A stretch of DNA of 64,000 nt from PALSA-129 sp050014595 (GTDB lineage Bacteria > Acidobacteriota > Terriglobia > Bryobacterales > Bryobacteraceae): assembly GCA_050014595.1 (NCBI GenBank), contig JBEKDA010000005.1, forward strand, positions 115,198 to 179,197, in the 5' to 3' direction. Positions 31,259-40,558 of the stretch are shown piece by piece; position 1 is the stretch's first letter, and each line of letters begins with the position of its first letter. The notes under the pieces are model-generated. The model made no database searches and was not told the origin of the DNA. It saw nothing but the letters and a program-made list of their open reading frames with translations. The translations under genes and the position numbers were made by a program.

Positions 31259-33673
31259 TTACCGCCGCAACACCGCGTTGTGCGGGTCCAGCACAACCTT
31301 GGCGGGCGCCTGATTCAGCGGCACCGTGAACGTGACCGGGTCGCTCGACGTGCGCACCCAGCGCGTGATGGCCGGCCCGCGCGCCGGCTGAATCTCCACC
31401 GGCACCAGCGCCGTGAAATCCGCCACCACGTCGGCCTGCGTCACGGTTCCCACCAGGCGCACGTCCGGAGCTTTGCCCTTCACCGACCAGCTCAGTTTCA
31501 AAGTGGGGATGCCGGTTGCATAGACCCACTGCTCAAAAAAGGATGTGAGCTGCGGATCCTCCGAGCGGGCCGGCAGAAACCGCGCGGCCAGGGCGCGGAA
31601 CTCTTCGGTGGTGAGGTCGCGGCGATCGTACCGCTTGAGAACCTCCGCCAGCATCGCCCCAAAGCGCTCGTCGCCCATCCGGCGGCGCAACATCTGCATG
31701 ATCCAGGTGCCTTTCCCATAAGTGATAGTGCGGTAAGCGGAAGGCAGTTGAGAATTCTCCAGGCGCAGCCCAAACACGATGGGTCCCAGCGATTCCACAG
31801 TCTGGCCGCCCTGAATTTTCTCCAGCAGGTAGCTGCGGTAGCTGTCGAGCATCACCTCGGCCGAGTGCGGGCCTTGGCTTTTTTCCATGTATAGCAAGGC
31901 CGAGAAATTGGCCAGCGCTTCCATGAGCCAGGCATCCCGATAGAAACTGGCGGTCACGCGGTTGCCCCACCACTGATGCGCCACCTCGTGGGCCTCCAGG
32001 AGATCGTCAAAAAACAGCGCTTGGGATTGTGTCAGCGTCCCGTGCCCGGCCGGCAGCGACTTCAGGTAGGACAGCGTGGAGAGGTAAATCAGCCCGGGGA
32101 AGCCCTGCCCGAAGGTTCCCGGGATGGGCGAAACCGTGATGTGTGGCAGAGCGGGCGGGCCGAACTTGGCCGTCATGAATTCGACCGACGAAACGATTTC
32201 AGAGGCCAGCTTCTGCAGGCGTTCGAGCGGGTCGTGCGGCGCCGGCGGGGTAATCGGCACCGTGGAATCTGTGTGGCGAGGCTTCCCGGGCGCCGCGGGC
32301 AAGGGCACCACGTCCGAGGCCTTCGGTTCGAGCGCGCGCTCCAGGGCGCGGTTGGCACAGACATCGATCACCAGGTTGGAGCTTTCCACAAGGACGTGCT
32401 CGAAGTTGCCCAGGTTAAAAGCCGCGAAGCGGATGGGCGCGGCGGTGCGGCGCCGCGTGACCCGCCAGTCTCCATCGGTCGCCTCTTCCACCACGTCGCC
32501 GGCGGCCACCAGATCGAGATCCCGCGGATAGCGGAACTGAATATCGTAGTTGGCGAACTGGAAGTTGTGCATGGGATACCAGTTGCCGCGGGCCGTCACA
32601 AAGAAGACGCGCTCGCCTGCGTCGATAATCACTTTGCCGGAGTGGTGGAATTCAAACTCGTATTCGCGGCCGGCGCGCAACGGCTCCGGCGGAAAGACCA
32701 GAAACAGATCGTTGCCGCTGCGCGTCAGGCTCACGCGCAGGACGTCGCGCTGCAACACCTCGGCCGGCTGGCCACCCACGGTGGCGGCCGTCACCGACAT
32801 CTGGGGAGTGATCTCGAAAGTCACGGCGGCCAGTCCATCGGCCGACGGTTTCACTTTGACCCGGGTGACGGCATCCAGCGTCAGGTCGGGATTCACGGTG
32901 GCCTGGATGCGATAGTCGCTGAGCTCGACATCGTCGCGGCGCACCGGCGGGGCCTTGCGGAACGACCGGGCTTCAAAACTGGTCCAGGTATCGAAGTAGA
33001 AGCGGTCGTCGCGGCTGTTCACCTGGCCGGCGGTGATCTGCTCCTGCGTAAAGGGATCGAAGATCACTTCGTAAGCGCCGAGCTTCGGGCTGCTGAAGAT
33101 CCCGGCGAAGAATCCGGAGCGGGCCGCCGCGCCGCCCGCCAGATCGAGCACCAGGCGCGTTTGAAAACTGACAGCCAGGTTTTCGAGCGAACGGGTCCAT
33201 GCCTGGTCGAGCGCCACGGCGGCCGCGGGATCCTTATGGTTGGCCGGGTTATTGGGAAGCTGGGAGAGCAGCGCATCGTAATCGGCGCCGGTGAAAATAA
33301 ACATGGCCGAGCGGAAATGATCGTCCAGGTTGGGAGCGTCGATGTATGCCGCCAGCGAAGTGCGCTCCGCGCGGTTGGGCGGCAGCAGGATGACTTCGCC
33401 ATCGCCGCCTTCGACATCGGCCGTGAAAACGGCCGCGATGCGCCGGCCGGCCACGGGTTTGGCGAAGATCAAATGGCCGTCGGTGAGATAAATCTTGAGG
33501 TCGTCCTTGACGATGCTGAAGTCGCGAACGCGATAGCACTCGTCGTGGTCGAAGCTGTTTTCGCGGATGCCGCGCACCACGTCGGCCCCCGTGCCTGCCG
33601 CCAGAGGGATCGAAAAGCCGCACGCTAGCGCTAGTATCCAACTCACCAGCACCCACCGCATAGGTGTCATCAT
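31259..33673 (-). CDS. exported M1-family metallopeptidase
   Basis: This 804-residue zinc peptidase has a signal peptide (MRWVLVSWILALACG). The N-terminal 230 residues are unassigned and precede the M1 beta-saddle (DVELSDYRIQATVNPDLTLD). The zinc site is HEVAHQWWGN with the third ligand Glu exactly 18 residues after the second His (DAWLMEALANF). The canonical exopeptidase GxMEN motif is not obvious; the matching place reads FGQGFPGLIYLS. It may therefore be an endopeptidase or an altered aminopeptidase. A catalytic Tyr candidate is in SAYRTITYGKG. The start is only 19 bases from the divergent hydrolase-family gene, so promoters overlap. Confidence 0.88.
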   Translation of the reverse strand: MMTPMRWVLVSWILALACGFSIPLAAGTGADVVRGIRENSFDHDECYRVRDFSIVKDDLKIYLTDGHLIFAKPVAGRRIAAVFTADVEGGDGEVILLPPNRAERTSLAAYIDAPNLDDHFRSAMFIFTGADYDALLSQLPNNPANHKDPAAAVALDQAWTRSLENLAVSFQTRLVLDLAGGAAARSGFFAGIFSSPKLGAYEVIFDPFTQEQITAGQVNSRDDRFYFDTWTSFEARSFRKAPPVRRDDVELSDYRIQATVNPDLTLDAVTRVKVKPSADGLAAVTFEITPQMSVTAATVGGQPAEVLQRDVLRVSLTRSGNDLFLVFPPEPLRAGREYEFEFHHSGKVIIDAGERVFFVTARGNWYPMHNFQFANYDIQFRYPRDLDLVAAGDVVEEATDGDWRVTRRRTAAPIRFAAFNLGNFEHVLVESSNLVIDVCANRALERALEPKASDVVPLPAAPGKPRHTDSTVPITPPAPHDPLERLQKLASEIVSSVEFMTAKFGPPALPHITVSPIPGTFGQGFPGLIYLSTLSYLKSLPAGHGTLTQSQALFFDDLLEAHEVAHQWWGNRVTASFYRDAWLMEALANFSALLYMEKSQGPHSAEVMLDSYRSYLLEKIQGGQTVESLGPIVFGLRLENSQLPSAYRTITYGKGTWIMQMLRRRMGDERFGAMLAEVLKRYDRRDLTTEEFRALAARFLPARSEDPQLTSFFEQWVYATGIPTLKLSWSVKGKAPDVRLVGTVTQADVVADFTALVPVEIQPARGPAITRWVRTSSDPVTFTVPLNQAPAKVVLDPHNAVLRR

Positions 33674-33692
33674 AGCAGTGGGAGCGACTCGA

Positions 33693-34547
33693 TTGCGATT
33701 TGTGACATTTCAGCTTGGCGCCAACATTGAGCCGGGCGCGCTGGTGGGCGGGCAGATCATCGGCCTGCGCGGCGCCGGCTTCGAGAGCGTGCTTGCGGTG
33801 ATCGAAGGCGGCGCGGATGCCCTGGACCGCGTGAGCCGCTGGGTGCGGCGTCCGCTCTCGAGCGAGCTGCCCGACATGGCGGCCATCGCGCTTCGGGCGC
33901 CGATTCTCCGGCCCCCGAAAATCATCTGCATCGGGCTCAACTACCGGGATCACGCCGCGGAAAGCAGGATGCCGATTCCCGAGGTGCCGACGGTTTTTTC
34001 CAAGTACCCCACGGCGGTCACCGGGCCGGGCCAACCCATCGTACTGCCCAGGAATTCGGCCAAGCCGGATTACGAAGCCGAGTTTGTGGTGGTGATCGGC
34101 AAGCGCGGGAGGCACGTGCGCGCCGAGGATTGGCGCGAGTACGTCTTCGGCTACAGCATGCTGAATGACGTCAGCGCCCGCGATTTCCAGATGGCTACCA
34201 GCCAGTGGATGATGGGCAAGACGTTCGATACGTTCGCGCCGTTCGGCCCCGCCATCGTGACGGCCGACGAAGTAGCCGACCCGCAGACCCTGGAGATTTC
34301 GCTCACCCTGAACGGCGAGGTCATGCAGAATTCCAACACCAGAGAGATGATCTTCCAGGTCCCGCGCCTCATCGAATTCCTTTCGAGCGTATTCACGCTG
34401 GAGCCTGGTGACATCATCGCGACCGGCACGCCGGCGGGCGTGGGCTTCGCTCGCAAGCCGCCGGTTTGGCTTCGCGCCGGCGATGAGGTGATGGTCCGCG
34501 TCGAAGGCCTGGGCGAATTGACCAACCCGGTGGTGGCGGAGGAATAG
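33693..34547 (+). CDS. fumarylacetoacetate hydrolase family protein
   Basis: This 284-residue protein starts at TTG 33693, about nine bases after GGGAG, giving the family-like opening RFVTFQLG. The FAH domain has ICIGLNYRDHAAES, FSKYPTAVTGPGQPI, the metal ligands in YEAEFVVVIGK and GYSMLNDVSARD, then KTFDTFAPFGPAIV, and LEPGDIIATGTPAGVGF. Members hydrolyse or decarboxylate beta-keto acids from aromatic or sugar-acid breakdown; the sequence does not fix the substrate. It stands alone between the peptidase and the ABC-F gene. Confidence 0.92.
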   Translation: MRFVTFQLGANIEPGALVGGQIIGLRGAGFESVLAVIEGGADALDRVSRWVRRPLSSELPDMAAIALRAPILRPPKIICIGLNYRDHAAESRMPIPEVPTVFSKYPTAVTGPGQPIVLPRNSAKPDYEAEFVVVIGKRGRHVRAEDWREYVFGYSMLNDVSARDFQMATSQWMMGKTFDTFAPFGPAIVTADEVADPQTLEISLTLNGEVMQNSNTREMIFQVPRLIEFLSSVFTLEPGDIIATGTPAGVGFARKPPVWLRAGDEVMVRVEGLGELTNPVVAEE

Positions 34548-34558
34548 AACGCCGCTCC

Positions 34559-34603
34559 GTGGGGCGGCCAATTCTGGCCGCAGCCGGCTTCAGCCGGCTC
34601 TTT
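34559..34603. repeat. palindromic intergenic repeat (family B), short copy
   Basis: GTGGGGCGGCCAATTCTGGC is followed by CGCAGCCGGCTTCAGCCGGCT. It is the left half of the element seen in full at 21005-21094. Confidence 0.6.
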
Positions 34604-34654
34604 CCTGCCAAGCGCGAACCCTCGGTAACACAGTAATCCTAACCTGGAGTCCCG

Positions 34655-36292
34655 TTGATTTTTTTCTCGAATATCCATAAACAGTACGGCAAGCAACTCA
34701 TCTTCGTTGACGCGTCCTTTCAGTTGAATCCCGGCGAAAAGGTCGGGCTGGTGGGGCCGAACGGCGCGGGCAAAACCACCCTTTTCCGCATGGTGGTCGG
34801 GGAGGAGGCTCCCGACGAAGGCGAGGTTTCCGTCCCCAAGAAACTGACCATTGGCTACTTCCGGCAGGACGTGGAGGAGATGAAGGGCCGGTCGGTGCTG
34901 GATGAAGCCATCGCGGGCAGCGGGCGGGCCGGCGACCTGCACCACCAACTGGAAGCATTGCACCAGGCTCTGGAAGACCCCGATCGGGCGCACGAAATGG
35001 ACCGGATCCTGGAGCGCTTTGGCCATGTGCAGGAAGAGTACGAGCACCTGGGCGGCTATCGGCTGGAGGCGCAGGCTCGCCAGGTGCTCCACGGCCTGGG
35101 CTTCGAGGACGATCAGATCGATGGCGACGTGGGAGCGCTGTCGGGCGGCTGGAAGATGCGCGTGGCGCTGGCGCGGGTCCTGCTGGGGCGGCCGGACGTG
35201 CTGCTGATGGACGAGCCCACCAACCACCTCGATATCGAATCGATCATCTGGCTGGAACAGTTTCTGAAATCCTACCCGGGGGCCATGCTGATGACCACCC
35301 ACGACCGCGAGTTCATGAACCGCGTGGTGACGAAGATCGCGGAGATCGATTCCGGCGAGATTGTGGTTTACTCCGGCGACTACGATTTTTACGAACGCGA
35401 GCGGGCCATCCGCGAGAGCAATCAGCAGGCCGCCTTCACGCGGCAGCAAGCCATGCTGGCCAAGGAGCAGCGCTTTATCGAGCGCTTCAAGACGCACGCC
35501 GCCAAAGCCGCGCAGGTGCAGAGCCGCATCAAGGCGCTCGACAAAATCGAAAAGATCGAGCTGCCCAGGAAGCGCCAGGTGGTGAAGTTCGAGTTCCGCG
35601 CGCCGCCGCGCTCGGGCGACCAGGTTGCCGTGATCGAGGGCCTGCACAAGAGCTACGGCCCGCGCACGATTTATCAGGGCTTCAATCTGACCATCCGCCG
35701 CGGGGAGCGCTGGGCCGTGATGGGGCGCAATGGCGCGGGCAAGACCACCCTGCTCAAGATGATCGCGGGGGCTATTCAGCCCGACGCCGGAAGCGTGCGC
35801 CTGGGCGCCAGCCTCACCATGGGATACTTCGCGCAACAATCGCTCGACGTGCTGGATGCGGACCTGACCGTCATCGAGCAGCTCCAGCAGGACTTCCCGC
35901 AGGACGGCATGGGCTCGCTGCGCACGCTGGCGGGGGCCTTCCAATTCTCCGGAGACGATGTGGACAAGCGCATCCGGGCGCTTTCCGGCGGCGAGAAATC
36001 GCGCCTCGCCATGGCGCGCATGCTTTACAATCCGCCGAACTTCCTGGTGCTCGACGAACCCACCAACCACCTGGATCTGGCGACCAAGGAGATGCTGGTG
36101 GAAGCGCTGCGGGATTTCGAGGGCACCATGATCTTCGTCTCGCACGACCGCACGTTTCTGCGCGGCCTGAGCTCGCGGGTGTTGGAACTGGGCGGGGAGA
36201 GCGGCAAGGACCACAATCCGCTGGTCTACCCCGGCTCCTACGTCGAATACGTTCGGAAGATGGGGCACGAGGCCCCCGGGATCTTCTCCTGA
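34655..36292 (+). CDS. ABC-F family ATPase
   Basis: This 545-residue soluble protein has two ABC cassettes and no membrane domain. Cassette 1: Walker A VGPNGAGKTT, signature LSGGWKMRVALARVLL, Walker B LLMDEPTNHLD. Cassette 2: MGRNGAGKTT, LSGGEKSRLAMARML and FLVLDEPTNHLD. A linker of about 80 residues between them (YERERAIRESNQQ to PRKRQVVKF) is the P-site-tRNA interaction motif of ABC-F proteins, which act on the ribosome. The TTG start is supported by CTGGAG six bases upstream. It is of housekeeping YbiT/EttA-like type; resistance function is not indicated by context. Confidence 0.93.
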   Translation: MIFFSNIHKQYGKQLIFVDASFQLNPGEKVGLVGPNGAGKTTLFRMVVGEEAPDEGEVSVPKKLTIGYFRQDVEEMKGRSVLDEAIAGSGRAGDLHHQLEALHQALEDPDRAHEMDRILERFGHVQEEYEHLGGYRLEAQARQVLHGLGFEDDQIDGDVGALSGGWKMRVALARVLLGRPDVLLMDEPTNHLDIESIIWLEQFLKSYPGAMLMTTHDREFMNRVVTKIAEIDSGEIVVYSGDYDFYERERAIRESNQQAAFTRQQAMLAKEQRFIERFKTHAAKAAQVQSRIKALDKIEKIELPRKRQVVKFEFRAPPRSGDQVAVIEGLHKSYGPRTIYQGFNLTIRRGERWAVMGRNGAGKTTLLKMIAGAIQPDAGSVRLGASLTMGYFAQQSLDVLDADLTVIEQLQQDFPQDGMGSLRTLAGAFQFSGDDVDKRIRALSGGEKSRLAMARMLYNPPNFLVLDEPTNHLDLATKEMLVEALRDFEGTMIFVSHDRTFLRGLSSRVLELGGESGKDHNPLVYPGSYVEYVRKMGHEAPGIFS

Positions 36293-36360
36293 GCCCTCCG
36301 CTGTAAGCGCTCACAATTCTGCGCGGCAGAGTGATATCGTATGGCTGGAGGCGAGAAGCC

Positions 36361-38823
36361 ATGAGTGACCATTTGACGGGCTCCCAGTTGAGCCGTCGTG
36401 AACTGTTCGGGACGGTGGGCAAGGCCCTTGTATTAACTCCGCTCATCGGGAGCGCCGCGGTGTCCAGCGCCAGCGCCGCGCCGGGCGCATCGCTCACCGG
36501 CATCGCCGGAATCGACCGCGTGACCGTCCTGGGCGGCAAGACCTACCTGCGGGGCTGGGCCGGATATGGCGACCAGCCGCAGCCGGGACGCGGCGGGCGC
36601 GGCTTCGTGCCACCTCCTGTCGAAACCGGTCCCGCGCCCACGGTGACGTGGAGCAAATACTCCGGACCCGGGGCCGTGACGTTCGCCGACGCGCACTCCG
36701 CGGTCACTACCGCGACGTTTTCCGCGCCCGGCGCCTACGTGCTGCGGCTTACCGCTGAGAATGGCGATTCATCGAGCTCCTCCACGTTGAATGTGTCGGT
36801 CGAGCCGCCGCCTCCGGCGCAGAAACTGGACGCCGTTTACACCAAGAGTTTCAAGATCGACAGCCCACTTTGGAATGCCCGCGCGAAGGCCCTCATGGTG
36901 AGTTGGATTCCGCATTGCGTGGACCAGATCAATCGCACGGACCTGACCCAGGGCCAGGGCGGAATCGATAATTTCATCGAAGCCGGGAAGAAACTGCGCG
37001 GCGAGCCGCACGGTTATCACAAGGGCTACGTCTTTTCCAACGCCTGGGTCCACCAGACGGTGGAGGCGATGAGCATTTCGCTGCTGATCGATCCGCGGGG
37101 CGACACGGAAATCATCGAAGCTCACAAGAAAATGCGGGCGACACTGGAAGACTGGATTCCGAAAATCCTGGCGGCCCAGGAGCCGGATGGATACTTGCAG
37201 ACGGCCTTCACCATACCCGCACCGAGGCGTGGCCGAGGCGCCAATGGAGGCCCGCCCGATCCCAACGCTCCCGAGGTGATCCCGGTCCTGAAGCATTGGG
37301 ACCCACCCACGCGCGGCAATCACGAGGGCTACACCGCCGGCTACTTCCTGGAGTCGGCGATCAACCATTACCTGATGTCCGATAAAAAGGACACACGGCT
37401 TTACAATGCGGCGAAGAAACTGGCCGATTGCTGGGATAACAACCTGGGCCCCGCTCCCAAGAAGCCGTGGTACGACGGCCACCAGGAAATGGAGCAGGCG
37501 CTGGTGCGCTTCGGCCGCTTTGTGAACGACATGGAAGGCGGCGGCAAAGGCCAGAAGTACATCGAGCTGGCCAAGTTCCTTCTCGACTGCCGCTACAACG
37601 CCGCGGTAACGCCCGGCGACAGGCAGGAATACGACCAAAGCCATCTGCCCGTAATCCAGCAGTACGAAGCTGTCGGGCACGCCGTGCGCGCGGTCTACAC
37701 TTACTCGGGCATGGCGGACGTGGCGGTGGAAACGCACGATCCGGATTATCAGAGCGCCGTGAAATCGCTGTGGGATAACATTGTCAACAAGAAATACTAT
37801 GTGACGGGCGGAGTGGGAAGCGGCGAGACGTCGGAAGGCTTCGGTCCGAATTACTCGCTGCGCAACGGAGCTTACTGCGAATCCTGCTCGAGCTGTGGCG
37901 AGATATTCTTCCAGTGGAAGATGAATCTGGCCTATCACGACGCCAGGTACGCGGACCTGTACGAACAAACTATGTTCAACGCATTACTGGGCGGAACGGA
38001 TCTGGAAGGCAAGCACTTCTTCTACACCAACCCGCTGGATGCCGTGGAAGAGCGAACCTCCTGGCACGTCTGCCCATGTTGTGTCGGCAACATCCCGCGC
38101 ACGCTGCTCATGATGCCGACTTGGGTGTATGCCAAAAGCGCCGATGGCGTGTATGTCAACCTGTTCGTGGGAAGCACCATCACGGTGGAGAACGTGGGTG
38201 GCACGGACGTCGAGATGGTGCAGGCCACCGACTATCCCTGGAACGGCAAGGTGGCCATCACGGTGAATTCCAAAATCGCGAAGCAGTTCAGTGTCCGGGT
38301 CCGCGTGCCGAACCACAACGTCAGCAGCCTCTACCAGAGCACGCCGGAAGTTGGCGGCCTGACTTCGCTGGCTGTGAACGGCGTGGCCGTGCCGCACACC
38401 GTGGAGAAGGGCTACGCGGTGGTCACGCGCACCTGGAAGGCCGGCGACAAGATCGAGCTGGTGGTGCCGCTGAAGGTCCAGCGGGTGAGAGCCGGCACGC
38501 GCATCGCGGCCGATCAGAACAAAGTGGCGCTGCGGTATGGTCCTCTGCTGTACAGCATCGAGAAAGTCGATCAGGATATCACCAAGAGCCTGAAGCCGGA
38601 TTCCGCTCTGACCGCCGAGTGGAGAAAGGATCTGTTGGGCGGGGTGATGGTGATCAAGGGCGAGTTCGCCGATGGCAGCCCGATGATGGCCGTCCCCAAC
38701 TATGCGCGGGCCAATCGCGATCCGGAGCCGGCGCCTCCACCAGCCGCTCCCGCGGGCGGCGGTGGGCGAGGCAGGGGTTTCCGCCCTCAGCCAAACTCGG
38801 TGGTGTGGATCAAGGAAGGGTAG
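36361..38823 (+). CDS. Tat-exported GH127-type glycoside hydrolase
   Basis: This 820-residue protein starts at ATG 36361 behind GGAGGCGAG and carries a twin-arginine signal (SRRELFGTVGKA). Residues about 35-140 form a PKD/Ig-like domain (TVTWSKYSGPGAVTF, YVLRLTAENG). The rest matches the GH127/DUF1680 fold of beta-L-arabinofuranosidases. The expected zinc ligands are present: Glu and Cys in YCESCSSCGE and the Cys pair in CPCCVGN. It probably removes L-arabinofuranose from plant or bacterial glycans. Tat export implies folding, perhaps with zinc, before translocation. Confidence 0.9.
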   Translation: MSDHLTGSQLSRRELFGTVGKALVLTPLIGSAAVSSASAAPGASLTGIAGIDRVTVLGGKTYLRGWAGYGDQPQPGRGGRGFVPPPVETGPAPTVTWSKYSGPGAVTFADAHSAVTTATFSAPGAYVLRLTAENGDSSSSSTLNVSVEPPPPAQKLDAVYTKSFKIDSPLWNARAKALMVSWIPHCVDQINRTDLTQGQGGIDNFIEAGKKLRGEPHGYHKGYVFSNAWVHQTVEAMSISLLIDPRGDTEIIEAHKKMRATLEDWIPKILAAQEPDGYLQTAFTIPAPRRGRGANGGPPDPNAPEVIPVLKHWDPPTRGNHEGYTAGYFLESAINHYLMSDKKDTRLYNAAKKLADCWDNNLGPAPKKPWYDGHQEMEQALVRFGRFVNDMEGGGKGQKYIELAKFLLDCRYNAAVTPGDRQEYDQSHLPVIQQYEAVGHAVRAVYTYSGMADVAVETHDPDYQSAVKSLWDNIVNKKYYVTGGVGSGETSEGFGPNYSLRNGAYCESCSSCGEIFFQWKMNLAYHDARYADLYEQTMFNALLGGTDLEGKHFFYTNPLDAVEERTSWHVCPCCVGNIPRTLLMMPTWVYAKSADGVYVNLFVGSTITVENVGGTDVEMVQATDYPWNGKVAITVNSKIAKQFSVRVRVPNHNVSSLYQSTPEVGGLTSLAVNGVAVPHTVEKGYAVVTRTWKAGDKIELVVPLKVQRVRAGTRIAADQNKVALRYGPLLYSIEKVDQDITKSLKPDSALTAEWRKDLLGGVMVIKGEFADGSPMMAVPNYARANRDPEPAPPPAAPAGGGGRGRGFRPQPNSVVWIKEG

Positions 38824-38880
38824 GCGTCAGGCGCCTGCGGCACAGCCAGTAGAACGGCTAGGATTTCGCCTCGTAGCGGT

Positions 38881-38892
38881 TTGTATATACAA
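38881..38892. promoter_or_regulatory. 12-bp palindrome, likely BrnA operator
   Basis: TTGTATATACAA is a perfect palindrome 17 bases upstream of the brnT start. BrnT/BrnA operons are autorepressed through BrnA binding at the promoter, so this is the likely site. Confidence 0.55.
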
Positions 38893-38909
38893 TCTGATAC
38901 GATAACGGT

Positions 38910-39173
38910 GTGGTCATTTCTGGGTTTGAGTGGGATGATGACAACATCTTCCATATCGAGAGGCACGAATTCACCCCGGAAGAGGTGGAGGAAGTGTTTG
39001 CAGGGAACCACAAGGTCAGGCGAGCCGGGCAAGAACGATACATCGGGTTAGGCGAAACACTGGACGGCCGCCTGGCTTTCGTCGTATTTCGGCGATTACG
39101 CGGTGGCCTTGTGCGAGTGATCACCGCCCGTGATATGGACGCAGGTGAACGGCGGCTTTTTCGCCGCAAGTAG
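38910..39173 (+). CDS. brnT: BrnT-type ribonuclease toxin
   Basis: This 87-residue protein has the BrnT opening FEWDDDNIFHIERHEFTPEEVEEVF, then ERYIGLGETLDGRLAFVVF and RVITARDMDAGERRLF, the usual RelE-like beta-sheet core with its conserved R and the C-terminal helix. It starts at GTG 38910. The complete frame and the antitoxin gene nine bases downstream indicate a functional type II module. BrnT inhibits translation by RNA cleavage. Confidence 0.9.
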   Translation: MVISGFEWDDDNIFHIERHEFTPEEVEEVFAGNHKVRRAGQERYIGLGETLDGRLAFVVFRRLRGGLVRVITARDMDAGERRLFRRK

Positions 39174-39182
39174 GTAGAGCAA

Positions 39183-39503
39183 ATGAAGAAGAGACTCTCT
39201 CCCGCAAAGACGCCACTCCCCAAGTTTCAATCCGACCAGGATGCCGCAGAGTATTTCGAGAGCCACTCCGTCGCCGGTGTGTGGGATCGGTTGTCCGAGG
39301 CTCCTCAGGCCAAACCGTCGGCGGCGCTAGCCAGGAAGATTCGAGACCGCCGCGCCGGCGCAAAATCTCCGATCTCGCTTCGGCTGGCTCCCGAACAGAT
39401 CGCCGCCGCGAAGCACATCGCGGCGGCCAAGTCGGTTGGCTACCAAACACAACTCCGTATGTGGATTGCCGACGGGATCCGGCGAGAAGGGAAGCGCGCC
39501 TAG
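39183..39503 (+). CDS. brnA: BrnA-type antitoxin
   Basis: This 106-residue protein has a toxin-binding N-terminus (FQSDQDAAEYFESHSVAGVW) and a ribbon-helix-helix-like C-terminus (PISLRLAPEQIAAAKHIAAA, GYQTQLRMWIADGIRRE). It starts nine bases after brnT. A second, frameshifted copy lies at 40559-40843. Confidence 0.9.
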   Translation: MKKRLSPAKTPLPKFQSDQDAAEYFESHSVAGVWDRLSEAPQAKPSAALARKIRDRRAGAKSPISLRLAPEQIAAAKHIAAAKSVGYQTQLRMWIADGIRREGKRA

Positions 39504-39549
39504 TCTCCCGAAGCACAGAGTACGGGTAGGCGACGTGGATGCCAAGTGG
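39216..39549 (+). repeat. left copy of a 330-bp direct repeat containing brnA
   Basis: From CCCCAAGTTTCAATCCGACC to just past brnA (GGCGAC...AAGTGG) this sequence is repeated at 40559-40888 with scattered differences, roughly nine in ten bases matching by eye. The two copies bracket the HNH cassette. Confidence 0.85.
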
Positions 39550-39745
39550 CCGGGGCAATGCCTGCCGGTTGCCCAGCCCGGCTTGGGCGGTCCGGCTCAG
39601 GAACGTCCTGTCGTCACCGGTTTTCCTGTCACCGGTTTTCCGAGCACAGACGATTCACTTGCAGGGCGCTCGATGCCGATGATGGGAACGGCGTTTACGA
39701 GGAACAAATCTCCCGGCCGCCTCCCGTGCGTGCTAACGTGGGAAC

Positions 39746-40015
39746 ATGAGCGACGGGATCGCTTCGGGCGTGCTTGACAGTCTTCTGGACCCGTTTACCC
39801 GGTGTCTGGATACCGTGTCGGCTCGGCGTGTGGCTGAGTTCCGCATCGGTGCGAATGTACAGGACAGGGTAGATGCGCTCGCCGAGCGCGCGAACGAAGG
39901 CCTTCTCACCGACGACGAGCGGGCCGAGTATGAGGCGTTTGTCAACGCGTCAGACTTCATCGCGATCCTCAAGCTCAAGGCCCTGCGTAACTTGGAGTCG
40001 AACCCAGGCGCGTGA
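39746..40015 (+). CDS. small protein paired with HNH nuclease
   Basis: This 89-residue acidic, helical protein contains RVAEFRIGANVQDRVDALAE, GLLTDDERAEYEAFVNASD and IAILKLKALRNL. The GLLTxxERxEYExFV pattern occurs in small proteins encoded directly before lone HNH endonucleases; that association is from memory. The stop overlaps the HNH start, so the two are coupled. It may act as partner, inhibitor or antitoxin for the nuclease; no motif settles this. Confidence 0.7.
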   Translation: MSDGIASGVLDSLLDPFTRCLDTVSARRVAEFRIGANVQDRVDALAERANEGLLTDDERAEYEAFVNASDFIAILKLKALRNLESNPGA

Positions 40016-40413
40016 TGGATGCCGCCGCGCGGAATCTGGTCCGCCGCCGGGCGGACAACCGATGCGAATACTGCCTGCTCCGTCAAGAGTACAGTCATCT
40101 CGCACACCATGTCGAGCATATCGTTGCGAAGCAGCATGGTGGATCCGACGATCCCACCAACCTGGCCTTAGCCTGCCACCGATGTAACCATTGCAAGGGA
40201 CCGAATCTGACAGGGTTCGACCGGGAGAGCGGTCGTATCGTGCCACTGTTTCACCCGCGTCGCGACCGGTGGACCGAGCACTTTGCCTGGCGGGGTCCGC
40301 GTATCGAAGGGCTGACGGCCATCGGGCGGGTGACTGTCGTTGTGCTCGGCATGAACGACGCCCGGCGCCTCGATTTGCGGGCAGCGTTCCTGGCGCGCGG
40401 CGAGTTCGCTTGA
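40012..40413 (+). CDS. HNH endonuclease
   Basis: This 133-residue protein has a complete HNH site: CEYCLLRQ, then HHVEHIVAKQHGG with the catalytic His, and NLALACHRCNHCKG with the Asn-x8-His and second zinc pair. Four Cys should bind one structural zinc. GTG 40012 and ATG 40015 are both possible starts, overlapping the upstream stop. The C-terminal half (VPLFHPRRDRWTEHFAWRG) is conserved in lone chromosomal HNH proteins. There is no methyltransferase or phage gene nearby. Confidence 0.9.
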   Translation: MMDAAARNLVRRRADNRCEYCLLRQEYSHLAHHVEHIVAKQHGGSDDPTNLALACHRCNHCKGPNLTGFDRESGRIVPLFHPRRDRWTEHFAWRGPRIEGLTAIGRVTVVVLGMNDARRLDLRAAFLARGEFA

Positions 40414-40558
40414 CGGGAACGCCGGGCGGTTTACTTTCTCCAGATGGGCGTTCGTCCAGCGGCGGCAAACCGGCCATCGCGTCAGCGTTTCATGGATGGG
40501 CGTGTCACGAGACCAATCGCTGAGAGCCATTGGAAACGTCCCGCGCGTCCCCGGTTTT

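Noticed and set aside
31976..33628. 550-codon plus-strand open frame opposite the M1 peptidase
   Set aside because: The antisense gene has complete peptidase motifs; this frame has none.
34151..36268. 705-codon minus-strand open frame opposite the ABC-F gene
   Set aside because: The plus strand encodes two perfect ABC cassettes; the minus frame is composition-driven.
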